Origin: Pleurodeles waltl
Taxonomy: Eukaryota > Chordata > Amphibia > Caudata > Salamandridae
Assembly: GCF_031143425.1 (NCBI RefSeq)
Contig: NC_090444.1
Span: 1,312,741,324 to 1,312,805,323 of the forward strand
Length of the DNA stretch: 64,000 bases
Reading direction: 5' to 3'
The position numbers and the translations under genes were made by a program. Positions 37,201 to 44,010 of the stretch are shown in pieces. Each line of letters starts with the position of its first letter. Position 1 is the stretch's first letter. Below the pieces are notes generated by a model. The model had not been told where the DNA came from, ran no database searches, and saw nothing but the letters and a program-made list of their open reading frames with translations.

Positions 37201-40200
37201 TGTTTTTCAAGACCACTGGGAATAAAAGAATGGGACTATAAATGGCTTGAAAATGTTTTAATTTTCCAAGACTTGAGCTGTGCTACTGTTATAAGGAGGG
37301 AAGACTTACAGATTATTATTATACAGCTGAATACTTTTGGGATGGACAACCCATTTGGTAGCAGGCTGGGAAGAAGGTATATTCTAGGAGGAGGATCTTT
37401 ATTTTGTCAGAGCCATACTACTTGAATTTCTTGAGTTTCTTGAATTAATGTAGCATTTTTTTCAGATCATTATTGTCATTATTAAGAAACATTGGTTTGT
37501 TTGAGTCCGCATCTTGTAATGCCAATGAGAATACATACGGAGTGAACATCCCTTACCTAAGCTGATCTATTGTGTAACATGTGCAAGTCATACATCTGTT
37601 TCGTCTCGCTCTGCTTCTCCCTCCCATCTTTCATTTGTATCCATAGTGATTATTTGTTTGACAGACACAATAAACCGTTCTTATGTCTGTGATGTTCAAA
37701 TGTCTATACTTGTATTACTCGCAACCAGAGTTTGGCCTCACAGTCTTTATTACTATCTCTGTTGAAACCACAGTAATTGTCTGCTGATGAGACAAGTTAT
37801 TTATTTTATAAAAATGCTTTACATTTAATCTCCAACTGATGACCATCCCCAACAAGACAAGAAGGGACAAACTGAAAGAACATAAGGACCAAACACTTCA
37901 CTAAGACTGAAGAATTGGTGCCATAATATAATATAAAAGTGTGCATTTAAGTACAGACATAGAACATTTGTGAGTAGCTAGCGATTGGTAAATCTTCTTA
38001 TGAATTGTTTGTGGGACCTCTTGAATCTGTCGGTCTTCTTGGTGACCAGGAGTATTGGGTGGGGGCAGTGGTAGTCATACTTTTCTAACCCTGACAGAGA
38101 AGGGCATAGAGTTGGACGCTACATCCCTCCTTCTTATTTAAAAGCCCTATAGGGAAAGGCTATCCCCTTTTGAGCAATATACACCCACTTTATTTCTGAG
38201 AACCATGTGCAGGCAGGAAATACAGCATTTAAAGATTAGTTTTAGGTATCTGTACCAGTTGCACCTGCAGAGAGTTCACTTGCCACCTATGGCTCCTCCT
38301 ATTGTCTGTTTACTATGTCCATGATGACATAAATAAAAAAAACAGACTAGAATGAAATGTAGACGGGAGGAGTAGGGTAAATGCTGAGTCCAGCACCAAC
38401 CAGTCAGTAAATCTTACTCACACAGCCCAATGATGAAGCATGCCACCGCTTGGTGTGTGAGGGCTTGTGCTACGCAACCATATTGCCTATAATTATAAAT
38501 GAGACAACCTGTCTATGTACCATAATCTATTTTGGGTGAGGTGAGTTTTCCCCTCTTCTCAGAACTGCACAACTTAGTATTGCCTTCTTAAACCACGCAG
38601 ATGTGACAACTCTATACTGCTCATAGATTTGGTTGGCTTCTGAGACATGAAGCTCTCTCATTAAATGAATTGTCCCATATCACATATCTAGATTGATTTA
38701 TTTAAAAACATAAATATAATAAGCAGTGATAAATTAAGTATTACAATTCTCTCTTTTAATCCGACTGCTGCATGTGAATTCACTGACGTATTTTTAAGCA
38801 TATATTTATAAACATAGATAGAAATATACTAAAATATGGTATGTGGTAATGAGAATTACTGTTTATAATAATTATGTTTTTAGAATTGTTTTGTCTTAGT
38901 TGATTGAGAGTTTGTTTAATTTTCCTATTGTCATAACCCTGAGGATGCTACATACAGTTTCATTTAGAATTTGACAGAGAAGGACTGCTGTCACAAATTG
39001 GCATCTCTGCCGAGCTGCCAAACTTGCGACTCCTCACCTGTTACAAATGGGGAAACTGCTGGGTAATTGATGGCGGAGCATCAGCTGGCTGTGTTGTCAG
39101 AAACCCTTGACCTGACGATCCTTGCCATTAGTTTACCAGGTCATAGTCTTGGTAGCCCGCTCTATTTGGAGTGACACTACTGCCACTGAGTTTTCCTATA
39201 GAACATGACAGGCCCAGAAAGGGAAAACAATGGCCTACACATTATTTTTTTCCAGAGGAAATGCTATAGGAGGTGTTTTTGCATGCTTAAATTTAATTTC
39301 TGATATTGCATTGATCATCATTATCCTAAAGGTATGTTGTATATTTTTCTTAAGTTCTCCCTTGGGAGGCAGTTTTATGTTGTGTGATCATTACTCCAGG
39401 CATGCCTGTGACTGACTCTGCTTCCAATTCAGCTCCCCGCCAAATCTTCTGTGCACCAAGGCTATCATCAATATATTCCATTACCATGAAAATCACCACA
39501 ACATTTATGGAAACACCTGAGATGTGCAAAACTGGATGTTCATTCCTGTCTGTAATAAAAGATACATCTTGAGAAACACTAAGTAGATGATTCTATTTTT
39601 CCAGTTGCTACAGTGGTAGGACATATGATTCCCACTTGCTTTTAATGGATAGTTTTTTTTTTTGTGCACAACTTGCATATTTCACAAGAGAAACGGTGAG
39701 GTAAACCTTTCTCATCTTTATATCAGTAAATAATCATAGTACTAAATGAATGATGCAAATTACTAGCTTCTTTAACCTAAATTACCTGTATATAGAGAAC
39801 ACCAGGAGGACACAGGGACTTGTGTTAGGGAAGCATATGTCAAATAAATTGAGCTCATGTCTTCTGACTGTATGTTTCAACAAATAATAGTTTGAACAGA
39901 AGAGGATACTCACAACCCCATACAATGTGCAGCCGATAAGACCCACCACTGATTGATCAGGGATCCTCCACAAAAGTGGTCTCCATTGTTTGTCTTGTAT
40001 GTCAGGTAGGCTTGCCAGGGTATGCTACCCCGGGCACAGCTGTAGCCGTTGATAATATCACTGATATCTTTGACCTTTGTTGGGTAGGCAGCTGCAAAAT
40101 AAGAATCAAGAGAAATGTGAAAAGACAAGATGCAGCTGTTCTTAGTACACCTGACTTATAAAACTATGGGCCTCATTAACAAGAATCTGACTCATCGGCT

Positions 40201-43200
40201 TTGATGCATCAGATCTCTTTTCCTTTCCTAAGATCTCCTAACGACTCCATAGATGTGTTGTATTTACAAAAGAGAGCTCCATGGTGCATGTTTTCACAGA
40301 TGTGTCAGAAATTCTGACGCGTCTGTTGGCTCTATACTCCCACATCGCTGAGTAGCATCGTGAAAATGATGCTACTCAAACAATGTGAGGAGGCTCCAAT
40401 GGTAAATAGCCCTGCATCAACTTTACACCTGTTCTGAGCAGGCGGCAAAATTCTGATGTAGTGAAGTCACCGTATGACGCAGTGAAATGTTGTAAATTTC
40501 ACTGCATCAATTCTGTGTGTCTTTTTGCCTGGGAACACATACCATGCATACATTATACCCGGCACAGCTAAAAAGTGATGCAGCGGTGGCACAAAGGGCT
40601 TGTAAATTACACCCTAGAGGTGCAACTTAATTCAGCTTACGTCAGTAAAACAGTGCTATTTGTGGGGGCCAGTGGCAGATCTCAATTCATATAAGCCAGT
40701 GGTGTCTCTTGAAGTGTTTTTCATGGAAGAACACAAGCGGCCACAAAATAAAAGTAGTGCGGCCATCTACAATGGTCAACCATAAAGAATATGTGCTTGT
40801 CGAGATATTAATATATATTAATATATACACAAGCAGACACACACACAAACACATAGAAAGTAATTTAAACATGATAAGGAGATTTTGATTCAAGGATAGT
40901 GGTCTTAGGAGTGTCTCAATCACTCTATTTCTGCTCTTCACACCACTTTCTTCTGCAGCATCTTAGACATTCATGCCCTGTTCTCCTGATGTCTTTGCTG
41001 CAAATCTCACACCTCATCTTTTTCTGCTTCTGCACCCTCTTTTCACTCTCCCCGGCACACACTTCCATGCATCTCCTTCCCCTTCCTTCCCCCACAACAC
41101 AATACACCCACTGATCTACAAGAAGTGCCTTTTCTTTATCTTTCACTCTGGCAATATTTCCACGGCTGCGTACCTCTTTCGCACACTTGTATAGCATTTA
41201 CAATTGGCAGCCCTGACAACTGTTCTATGTGCTCTGCAGAAAGGCTAAGTATTGGATGAGTATTATTATGAACCCCTTTATGGCTCAATGTGGAGCACTG
41301 TGAGACATTCTCTCTGCTTCATCCTGAGCACCACAACTCTCAATCGTTGCCCCTTTTAAACACCCACAAACTGAACTCACAGAGGTAGCTCTTTTCACAG
41401 TATGCATGAGTATACAAGAGTAACATATTGCATGTAAAAAATACATAAACACAACAACAAAAATGAAAAAAATGAAATACTCCTAGGGAATTCAAGAATA
41501 AGTAAAACGGGAATTGTAAATAGGTGCATTATCGCTGTTCCCAGGCTGAGAAGGCGGTGTCTGCTCTTGGTGGCTTCAGCTGTCATTGGTGCGGGGGCAT
41601 AAGGGGGAGATAGGACAGCTGCAGATGAGGCACTAGCCCCACTAACTAGACACACCACTAATATAAGCAGATTATGAAAAGCTGAACACCCACAATATAT
41701 GCAAATGTGATTTATAGTTTAAATACTGTGGGCAGAAAATGTTCCTCGTGTTTTTTTCACACTAAATTTGAGCATTTAACCTTAGTGCCTAAAAGGCTGT
41801 AATAAGTACACAAATGTAGTGTGTAACCACCCAAAAACCCGTCTTAACTGGACACTGGAGAAGGTGGATAAGAGAAGACATTTCTCCACCTGGAAATATA
41901 TTTTCAAGGAGGAGAAAAGCGATATAAGCCAGTGGTTCCCAACCTGTTGGCCGGGGACCCTGGGGGATCCGTGAAGCCTCCTTGATGGGTCCACGACGGC
42001 TTAGAAAACTACATAATATTAACAGATTAGGTCCCCCGCTTTCAGTAAGGACTCAGTGAGGGGGTCCCCGGATTCCAATAATTAGTGAAGGGGGGTCCCA
42101 GGGTTCCAGTAATGATAAATTGGGGGTCCACAGAAGTCAAAAGATTGGGAATCACTGATCTAAACTATTAGAATACATTCTGGCTTCAACCTTCATTGTT
42201 ATTCAGTTTGCCTGTGAAAGTTCCACCAATTAAACGTGAGGCATTCACTTAGAAATCAATACATTTTCTAATTTTGATATGGCAGGTAGGTATTTTATGA
42301 ATCTCTAAAAAGAAGTAACATGAACATTATAGGCGTTATGTCACAACCTATTAAAGTTGTTTCTTGCTTTGTCTTTCAGCCTTGAAATATTTATTTTAAA
42401 AAACAGTTCAGCAAAGGCATTAAAGTGTAAGTGAGGAGATTGAGTTTAAGAAATGTGATACTGACCTTACAACCGAGAAGACTATTAAAGATTATGATAT
42501 TGACGATTGAAAGTAACACATCTCACTGAAGTGCAATACATGAACACTGTAAATGATTAAACTGCATTGTCTGAGGACAACCGCACCTCGTCTTTGAACA
42601 AATATAACAGGCAATTCCTGACAATGAGGACACACGTGCATAGTTACCACTAATACAGGAAGTGCACCATGTCCCAGAGCCCTCAGGAACCCACTATAAT
42701 CGGATAATTGCGATATTCTACCACCTCAAACACAGTAAAAGGGGTCATTTTACTTGCTTGCACAAGGGCCCAAGGTATCCTTGATATTCTACTGTGAGGA
42801 CAGGTATCTGTAGAGTGTAGCATGGTTGGTGCAACAAATCCCTGTTATTTGACAGTCCTTTCCTGCTGGATGAAGATCTTGTTCCCAAACAGCAAGTTAT
42901 TGTACCGTGGAAAGGCTATCGTATTTAATTTTAAATCTGTGTGAAAAATTGTCACATTCCTGACCACTCCTATTGCATTTATTATACATGTTGCTCGATT
43001 GTTTATTTAAAAAGATAGTGTCAGAAGGTATCTAGTCCATCCTGTTGTCCAAATCAGCCTCTTCATTGGCTCCAGGATGCTCTTTTTCAACTTTATTCCC
43101 ACATGGGCAGGCACCCACACACCACATTTGCATCAAAGCAGTGTACTGGGGGGCTTTCAAGTTAAAGGATTGGTTTCCAATGAATGGTGCTTTTCAGCAT

Positions 43201-43949
43201 ATAGCCTCCTCCTGCGTCAGATTTAAATGTCTCATATACACCCTCCACTAAATCTGATTGTCTCCGAAAACGACACCAAAGCTTAAATGTCTACACATAA
43301 CCCACAGAGTTATTGGCACAGAAGACTCCTGTTCACAAAGCTTGGTTTAAACATGACGAAGCCTAGTCACCTTCCTGGACGTTCACTTCAGTAATGCTCC
43401 GGCTGGTCAGATTGTGCAAGGGAAGGCTCTCTGTTTTGGATACTCTTAAACGTCTCCTCTTGTTATTAGAACACTAAGGCCCGTATTTATACTTTTTTTA
43501 GCGCCGCATTTGCGCCGCTTTTTGACGCAAAACGGCGCAAACCTACAAAATACAATGGTATTTTTCAAGTTTGCGCCGTTTTTGTGTCAAAAAACGACGC
43601 AAATGCGGCGCAAAAAAAGTATAAATACGGGATCCCTCACACCCCTCATTTTGTCACACGCTCCTACCCAGAAGTGTGGACACCAAGCAATTATCCAATC
43701 GTAGACAAGCTGAAGATGCTTTTATAAAAGCTGCAAAGGTCTAAAAATGTGAAAGCAAGTCAGAGTAAAGAGCTCTTAATATAAATAAACATAAATAGGA
43801 TTGCTACAGTTAACAAACTCAAATACTAAGAATGTCATGATAGAGGTAGGTTTTGAATACTTCATAGAAGTAGAGCAGCCCATTGACTCTCTAGTCATCG
43901 GCTTACCTGCCTGCCACACTGCCAGAGCCAGCAGGAGAAAGAGCTTCAT
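4124..43949 (-). CDS. Trypsin-family serine protease gene, exons 1-4 (3' end off window)
   Basis: Four exons (43907-43949, 39914-40091, 20063-20322, 4124-4260) splice with GT/AG sites in phases 1, 2, 1 and 0, the trypsinogen arrangement, giving 206 codons. Exon 4 is 137 nt and exon 3 is 260 nt, close to family norms as I recall them. The product starts with a hydrophobic signal peptide ([14 protein letters not shown]), then a short propeptide and IINGYSC (Ile27, chymotrypsin position 16). Catalytic His70 is in SAAHC and Asp116 in DNDIMLIKL. Exon 5, with GDSGGP and Ser195, is not in the window. All nine cysteines expected up to Cys191 are present. Oddities: Asp26 precedes the mature N-terminus instead of Lys/Arg, and GGQSTCQ puts Ser203 at the position of Asp189. 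No stop or frameshift is seen, so the gene is probably functional. It is expected to be a secreted digestive-type protease, but trypsin specificity is doubtful. Confidence 0.92.
4261..8860. other. Intron 3, left part: no recognisable gene
   Basis: AT-rich intronic DNA, with the pyrimidine-rich acceptor of exon 4 at its left end. Only short chance reading frames occur, none with a known motif or splice context. A short CCACCTAGGTGG palindrome lies near 5580. Decayed repeats are likely but were not identified. Confidence 0.5.
8861..10330 (-). mobile_element. LINE 3' fragment (non-LTR retrotransposon), interrupted by a MITE
   Basis: Read on the minus strand, broken frames give segments such as [19 protein letters not shown] and, after the MITE at 9295-9842, [18 protein letters not shown]. 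These resemble the region after the reverse transcriptase at the ORF2 C-terminus of LINEs found in amphibians (recalled, not searched). The minus-strand 3' end has AATAAAGATCATTGA followed by a short TGAC tandem tail at about 8861-8880, as in CR1/L2-type elements. Stops and frame changes make it a dead copy. The clade is not certain. Confidence 0.5.
9295..9842. mobile_element. MITE with GGCCAG termini (548 bp) inside the LINE tail
   Basis: The left end GGCCAGATGTAC and the right end GTACAACTGGCC are inverted repeats extending imperfectly about 35 bp (both reach TTTTGCATTTC). The interior repeats the motif GGAAATGCAAAA in both orientations, making several hairpins. It splits the LINE fragment so that LINE reading resumes on both sides. 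Target duplication is unclear; CCAA flanks both sides. Confidence 0.65.
10331..13930. other. Intron 3, middle: unclassified repeat-like DNA
   Basis: No gene. The stretch from about 11,640 to 13,870 is more GC-rich and less AT-biased than its surroundings and resembles long non-coding dispersed repeats of newts. This impression is from memory and cannot be tested within the window. Reading frames up to 114 codons occur here but show no domain. Confidence 0.3.
13934..14250. repeat. Pair of diverged 60-bp direct repeats
   Basis: A segment with CTTTACTGGACC followed by AAGAATAGTGACA occurs near 13945-13990 and again near 14199-14248, about 255 bp apart, with similar sequence over some 60 bp. This may be the remains of short terminal repeats or a local duplication. 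Confidence 0.45.
14251..15229. other. Intron 3: no feature
   Basis: AT-rich intronic DNA with an ACACAC-rich patch near 14,320-14,480. No gene or structured repeat was recognised. Confidence 0.5.
15230..16180. repeat. Degenerate tandem array (TTGGTTTGCAT-like unit)
   Basis: Variants of a short phrase, such as TATATTGGTTTG, CATTGGTTTGCATA, ATACTGGTTTACTC, ACTGATTTGCATGC and GCTGATTTGTATGCATAA, recur roughly every 40-60 bp for nearly 1 kb. The copies are much diverged. This looks like an old minisatellite expanded in situ. It has no coding potential. Confidence 0.55.
16181..17090. other. Intron 3: no supported gene
   Basis: A plus-strand frame of 98 codons (16323-16619) is present, but the sequence is AT-rich, without a recognisable domain, splice context or homologue known to me. 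It is treated as chance. Confidence 0.5.
17091..17640. repeat. GC-rich unclassified dispersed repeat
   Basis: A compact GC-rich block with paired segments, including GGCCGGCTGAGTTGGGCCAGCC and TGACAGCAATGTCGTGATTA-like symmetry, and a CCGCCCCACCTCCCC end. Composition differs sharply from both flanks. It is probably a non-autonomous transposon or SINE-like repeat; its class and exact ends are unknown. Confidence 0.35.
17641..18526. other. Intron 3: no feature
   Basis: Intronic sequence between two GC-rich repeats. Nothing was recognised beyond a few short chance frames. Confidence 0.5.
18530..19159. mobile_element. GC-rich Harbinger-type MITE (630 bp)
   Basis: The element is flanked by TAT on both sides (18527-18529, 19160-19162). 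Its ends are GGTGGTCATTCTGACC and the complement of GGCCCTCATTCTGACC. The interior is a series of GC-rich palindromes (for example GGTCGGACCGCCGAGATCC-type arms and a CCCGCTGGGCTGGCTGGCGG pair). The terminal consensus matches the large Harbinger element at 45465-53795 (GGCCCTCATTATGAC...GGCGG), so it is probably a non-autonomous relative. It has no real gene; the open frames on both strands come from its palindromic GC-rich make-up. Confidence 0.75.
19330..19520. mobile_element. Near-perfect hairpin MITE (191 bp, TTA target duplication)
   Basis: The two halves are almost exact reverse complements: GGGGGTTATTACAACTTTGG at the left and its complement at the right, with arms of about 80 nt and a short unpaired centre. 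TTA flanks both ends (19327-19329, 19521-19523), fitting the TWA target of PIF/Harbinger. The arms are nearly identical, so the insertion is likely recent. Confidence 0.8.
19524..20062. other. Intron 3 start: no feature
   Basis: Intronic sequence between the hairpin MITE and protease exon 3. No gene or repeat was recognised. The splice donor of exon 3 lies at 20061-20062. Confidence 0.5.
20063..20322 (-). CDS. Protease exon 3 (calcium loop, catalytic Asp)
   Basis: The acceptor is TGTGGTAG|ACCC and the donor GGAG|GTAAAA. The exon encodes [12 protein letters not shown] through [11 protein letters not shown]. It contains catalytic Asp in DNDIMLIKL, and the loop [14 protein letters not shown] aligns with the trypsin calcium-binding loop, keeping Glu at positions equivalent to 70, 77 and 80 but with Val in place of Asn72. 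The segment [18 protein letters not shown] carries Cys128 and Cys136 equivalents. Phase enters 2 and leaves 1. Confidence 0.93.
20345..20545 (-). promoter_or_regulatory. Long pyrimidine-rich tract upstream of exon 3
   Basis: On the minus strand about 200 nt of mostly CTCTTTCTCT-type sequence lies just upstream of the exon 3 acceptor at 20323-20324. It is far longer than an ordinary polypyrimidine tract. It may be a decayed microsatellite; a role in recognising an exon after a 19.6-kb intron is only a suggestion. Confidence 0.4.
20560..21586. other. Intron 2, right-flank DNA of the LTR element: no feature
   Basis: Single-copy-looking intronic DNA up to the Ty3 element. No coding frame with a known motif was found. 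Confidence 0.5.
21587..21810 (-). repeat. 3' LTR of the Ty3-type element
   Basis: A 224-bp copy of the LTR (minus-strand start TGTTGTAACG). A purine-rich segment lies just before it on the coding strand, as needed for plus-strand priming. Confidence 0.92.
21993..23478 (-). pseudogene. Integrase of the Ty3-type element
   Basis: The zinc-binding start [20 protein letters not shown] (HHCC type, with CIEC downstream) and core segments GLDVVGP and ITDNGPQF identify integrase. Frame changes occur near 22,980, with stops at 22803-22805 and near 22,595 and 22,408. The C-terminal part (WHLGRVSKC to [17 protein letters not shown]) is open from 22328 to 21993. No functional enzyme can be made from this copy. 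Confidence 0.85.
23487..23873 (-). pseudogene. RNase H of the Ty3-type element
   Basis: In the same frame as the upstream RT, the segment [15 protein letters not shown] begins the RNase H domain. It is followed by [20 protein letters not shown] and [11 protein letters not shown], all standard RNase H landmarks. The frame ends close to 23,487 and the integrase continues in another frame, showing an indel at about 23,480-23,490. Confidence 0.88.
23940..24395 (-). pseudogene. RT C-terminal part of the Ty3-type element
   Basis: This continues in the same frame after the TGA at 24396 with [15 protein letters not shown] and the catalytic box [10 protein letters not shown], followed by YLGHSIS and the thumb region [15 protein letters not shown]. 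It ends at an in-frame TAG (23940-23942), with the same frame open again afterwards. The FQDD form of the active-site box is seen in some animal Ty3 clades. Confidence 0.88.
24396..26159 (-). pseudogene. gag-protease-RT (N-terminal) frame of the Ty3-type element
   Basis: One open frame of 587 codons joins gag, protease and the start of RT. Gag spans about residues 1-300, with two CCHC zinc knuckles at 230-265 (CYRCGSADH and [14 protein letters not shown]). The protease core has VSGSPFTIV at about 332-340; the family has Asp at the first position, so the catalytic Asp is lost. RT starts near 475 and shows motif [14 protein letters not shown] at 553-565. The frame ends with TGA at 24396-24398, and the same frame continues beyond it, so the stop is a secondary mutation. 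Confidence 0.9.
26976..26987 (-). other. Primer-binding site of the Ty3-type element
   Basis: Six bases inside the 5' LTR the minus strand reads TGGCGACGAAGG, nearly the complement of the 3' end of tRNA-Ser(GCU) as I recall it (one base differs). It starts with TGG, pairing with the tRNA CCA end. Confidence 0.6.
26994..27217 (-). repeat. 5' LTR of the Ty3-type element
   Basis: A 224-bp copy which on the minus strand starts TGTTGTGACG and ends GATTACTAC. It matches the 3' copy with a handful of substitutions. Confidence 0.92.
27402..27640. repeat. Inverted-repeat (foldback) segment
   Basis: Arms of about 37-39 bp at 27402-27440 and 27603-27639 are reverse complements (TCAAACATTCACCCCAGTCA and its complement, continuing through CAGATCTGGGTT). 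A second inner pair, AGTTTGGACCCAGCCATATG against CATATGGCTGAGTCCAAACT, lies in the loop. It is non-coding and sits between the Ty3 element and the DIRS element. Class unknown. Confidence 0.6.
27721..28240 (+). pseudogene. DIRS gag-like region
   Basis: An ATG opens [20 protein letters not shown] and stops after about 48 codons; further on, a Gly/Arg-rich stretch ([16 protein letters not shown]) resembles the basic C-terminus of DIRS gag proteins. Assignment rests mainly on position before the RT. Confidence 0.45.
28370..29135 (+). pseudogene. DIRS reverse transcriptase
   Basis: The fingers begin near 28,370 with [14 protein letters not shown], and scattered frames follow ([14 protein letters not shown]). 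From 28,695 the frame is open for 146 codons, with the catalytic segment CLDDILSLD, then [23 protein letters not shown] and [13 protein letters not shown], all typical of DIRS RT. At least two frame changes occur before 28,695. Confidence 0.85.
29150..29520 (+). pseudogene. DIRS RNase H
   Basis: Segments [15 protein letters not shown] and [18 protein letters not shown] correspond to the RNase H region and the conserved DLFAS-type segment downstream of it in DIRS polyproteins. They fall in different frames, so the region is broken. Confidence 0.7.
29760..30475 (+). pseudogene. DIRS tyrosine recombinase
   Basis: The N-terminal SAM-like part reads [20 protein letters not shown], and a later frame carries [12 protein letters not shown], the His-x-x-Arg box, followed by [18 protein letters not shown] with the region of the active Tyr. 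Several stops interrupt it. The enzyme would normally integrate the circular DIRS cDNA. Confidence 0.78.
30688..30755. mobile_element. 68-bp Harbinger-type MITE with TAA target duplication
   Basis: The ends GGGCCAGATGTA and TACATATGGCCC are inverted repeats, and TAA lies on each side (30685-30687, 30756-30758). A small GTCTATGGGAAAAA core is all that remains between. It is probably an internally deleted member of the family with GGCCAG/GGCCCT ends. Confidence 0.65.
30759..32090. other. Intron 2: DIRS tail region or unclassified
   Basis: No clear gene. The part up to about 31,270 may be the non-coding 3' tail of the DIRS element. A T18-like run lies near 31,202-31,219. From 31,500 to 32,080 short frames occur, with a splice-like CCAG|GTAAGT at 31,986-31,996, but no domain was recognised. 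Confidence 0.35.
32093..32473 (+). pseudogene. Second tyrosine-recombinase fragment
   Basis: An open frame of 126 codons contains [15 protein letters not shown] and [18 protein letters not shown]. The His-Ser-Thr-Arg box and the spacing to a Tyr in KHYC match the C-terminal half of tyrosine recombinases of DIRS/Ngaro-like elements. The sequence differs from the recombinase at 29,760-30,475, so it comes from another family. The catalytic domain is truncated upstream. Confidence 0.5.
32438..32467. repeat. Perfect 12-bp stem hairpin
   Basis: GAACCAACCTAT and ATAGGTTGGTTC are exact complements separated by six bases, at the 3' end of the recombinase fragment. It could mark an element end; no other support. 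Confidence 0.5.
32474..33839. other. Intron 2: no feature
   Basis: No recognisable gene or repeat. A small local inverted pair (AAGATCCTAGGTTGCATTG near 33,078) gives no further support for an element. Confidence 0.45.
33840..34515. mobile_element. Possible MITE with GGCCCTGATGTAC termini
   Basis: The left end GGCCCTGATGTACAAAGC and the complement of the right end, GAGCCTGATGTATTA, are similar inverted repeats about 676 bp apart. Motifs such as TTTGCAAATGGGAA recur inside. It is related in its ends to the elements at 9295 and 30688. There is no clear target duplication. Confidence 0.45.
34516..35640. other. Intron 2: TG-rich DNA, no gene
   Basis: Low-complexity TGTGTG-rich sequence, strongest at 35,080-35,420. 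Reading frames on the minus strand are His/Thr-rich products of the repeat, not genes. Confidence 0.5.
35641..36011. mobile_element. Harbinger-type element end (GTAATGAGGCCC)
   Basis: A block with TGGCGGTCTGTGC, GGTGGTCCACGGAC and other GC-rich palindromic words ends in CGTAATGAGGCCC followed by TTA. The terminal motif is the complement of GGGCCTCATTAC, as in other elements here. The left end was not found, so it may be truncated or extend into the TG-rich stretch. Confidence 0.45.
36047..36206. mobile_element. hAT-type MITE, copy 2 (160 bp)
   Basis: The ends are CAGTGGTGCAAC and GTTATGCCACTG. The flanks GTTGTATG and GTTGCATG agree at 7 of 8 positions, a convincing 8-bp target duplication of hAT type. 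Length and terminal sequence match the copy at 2050-2209. Confidence 0.78.
36480..36790 (+). pseudogene. LINE reverse-transcriptase fragment (CR1/L2-like)
   Basis: Broken frames give LLTLL followed by a FDTVDHSTL-like box and then a [14 protein letters not shown] segment, matching the block around motif A of CR1/L2-type LINE RT (alternating frames near 36,510-36,640). Several indels and stops are present, and the upstream and downstream parts of the LINE are missing or unrecognisable. Confidence 0.6.
36791..39913. other. Intron 2, start: no recognisable gene
   Basis: About 3 kb of AT-rich intronic DNA downstream of exon 2 on the minus strand. No coding motif, terminal-repeat pair or tandem array was seen. 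Old, decayed repeats are probable. Confidence 0.45.
39914..40091 (-). CDS. Protease exon 2 (propeptide, mature N-terminus, catalytic His)
   Basis: The acceptor is TTTTGCAG|CTGCC and the donor GGGGTT|GTGAGT. The exon encodes the propeptide [11 protein letters not shown], the mature start IINGYSC, the HFCGGSLI segment and SAAHC with the catalytic His. Canonical trypsinogens have an acidic stretch ending in Lys before Ile-Val/Ile-Gly-Gly; here the last propeptide residue is Asp (codon 40057-40059). Cys33, Cys55 and Cys71 correspond to chymotrypsin Cys22, Cys42 and Cys58. Confidence 0.92.
40168..40640. mobile_element. Probable non-autonomous element with GGGCCTCATTAAC end
   Basis: The left edge GGGCCTCATTAAC shares the GGGCCTCATTA terminal motif with the Harbinger-type elements. 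The interior is rich in TGATGC, GCATCA and TGACGC words in both orientations. The right end was not identified with confidence. Confidence 0.35.
40641..41929. other. Intron 1: no gene; small microsatellites
   Basis: A TATTAATATATATTAATATA patch and a CACACA patch lie at 40,806-40,855. Open frames at 40,899-41,197 on both strands are low-complexity and lack domains. Confidence 0.45.
41930..42157. mobile_element. hAT-type MITE (228 bp, CAGTGGTTCCCAACC ends)
   Basis: The left end CAGTGGTTCCCAACC and the right end GATTGGGAATCACTG are inverted repeats of the kind widespread in vertebrate hAT MITEs. The flanks ATATAAGC and ATCTAAAC agree at 6 of 8 positions. The interior has repeated GGGGGTCCC words and no frame. 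Confidence 0.75.
42158..43477. other. Intron 1: no feature
   Basis: Intronic DNA with no gene or structured repeat recognised. Confidence 0.5.
43478..43635. mobile_element. Hairpin MITE with GCGCC-rich arms
   Basis: The left arm GGCCCGTATTTATAC followed by a T run and GCGCCGCATTTGCG is the reverse complement of the right arm, with about 50 bp between. The element is about 155 bp and lies roughly 270 bp downstream of the exon 1 donor on the minus strand. Flanking TAA is present on the left only. Confidence 0.65.
43907..43949 (-). CDS. Protease exon 1 (signal peptide)
   Basis: The exon encodes 14 residues plus one base of the next codon: Met-Lys and then a Leu/Ala-rich core typical of a secretory signal peptide. 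The donor reads GGCAG|GTAAGC on the minus strand, giving a phase 1 intron as in trypsinogens. The start ATG is in the context CACCAAGATG. This is the shortest exon and is identified by its joining in frame to exon 2, which completes an Ala codon. Confidence 0.85.
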
Positions 43950-44010
43950 CTTGGTGCTGTGGTTGGCACTGGAGTTTTCCAGCTACTGCAGCTGGAAGAA
44001 AGCTTTTATT
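43950..44010 (-). promoter_or_regulatory. Putative core promoter and 5' UTR of the protease gene
   Basis: On the minus strand a TATA-like AATAAAAGC lies at 44002-44010, about 55 bp before the ATG. This would place the transcription start near 43975-43980 and leave a short 5' UTR, as is usual in pancreatic protease genes. No clear bipartite PTF1 site was found in the 250 bp upstream. The assignment rests on position and motif only. Confidence 0.45.
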
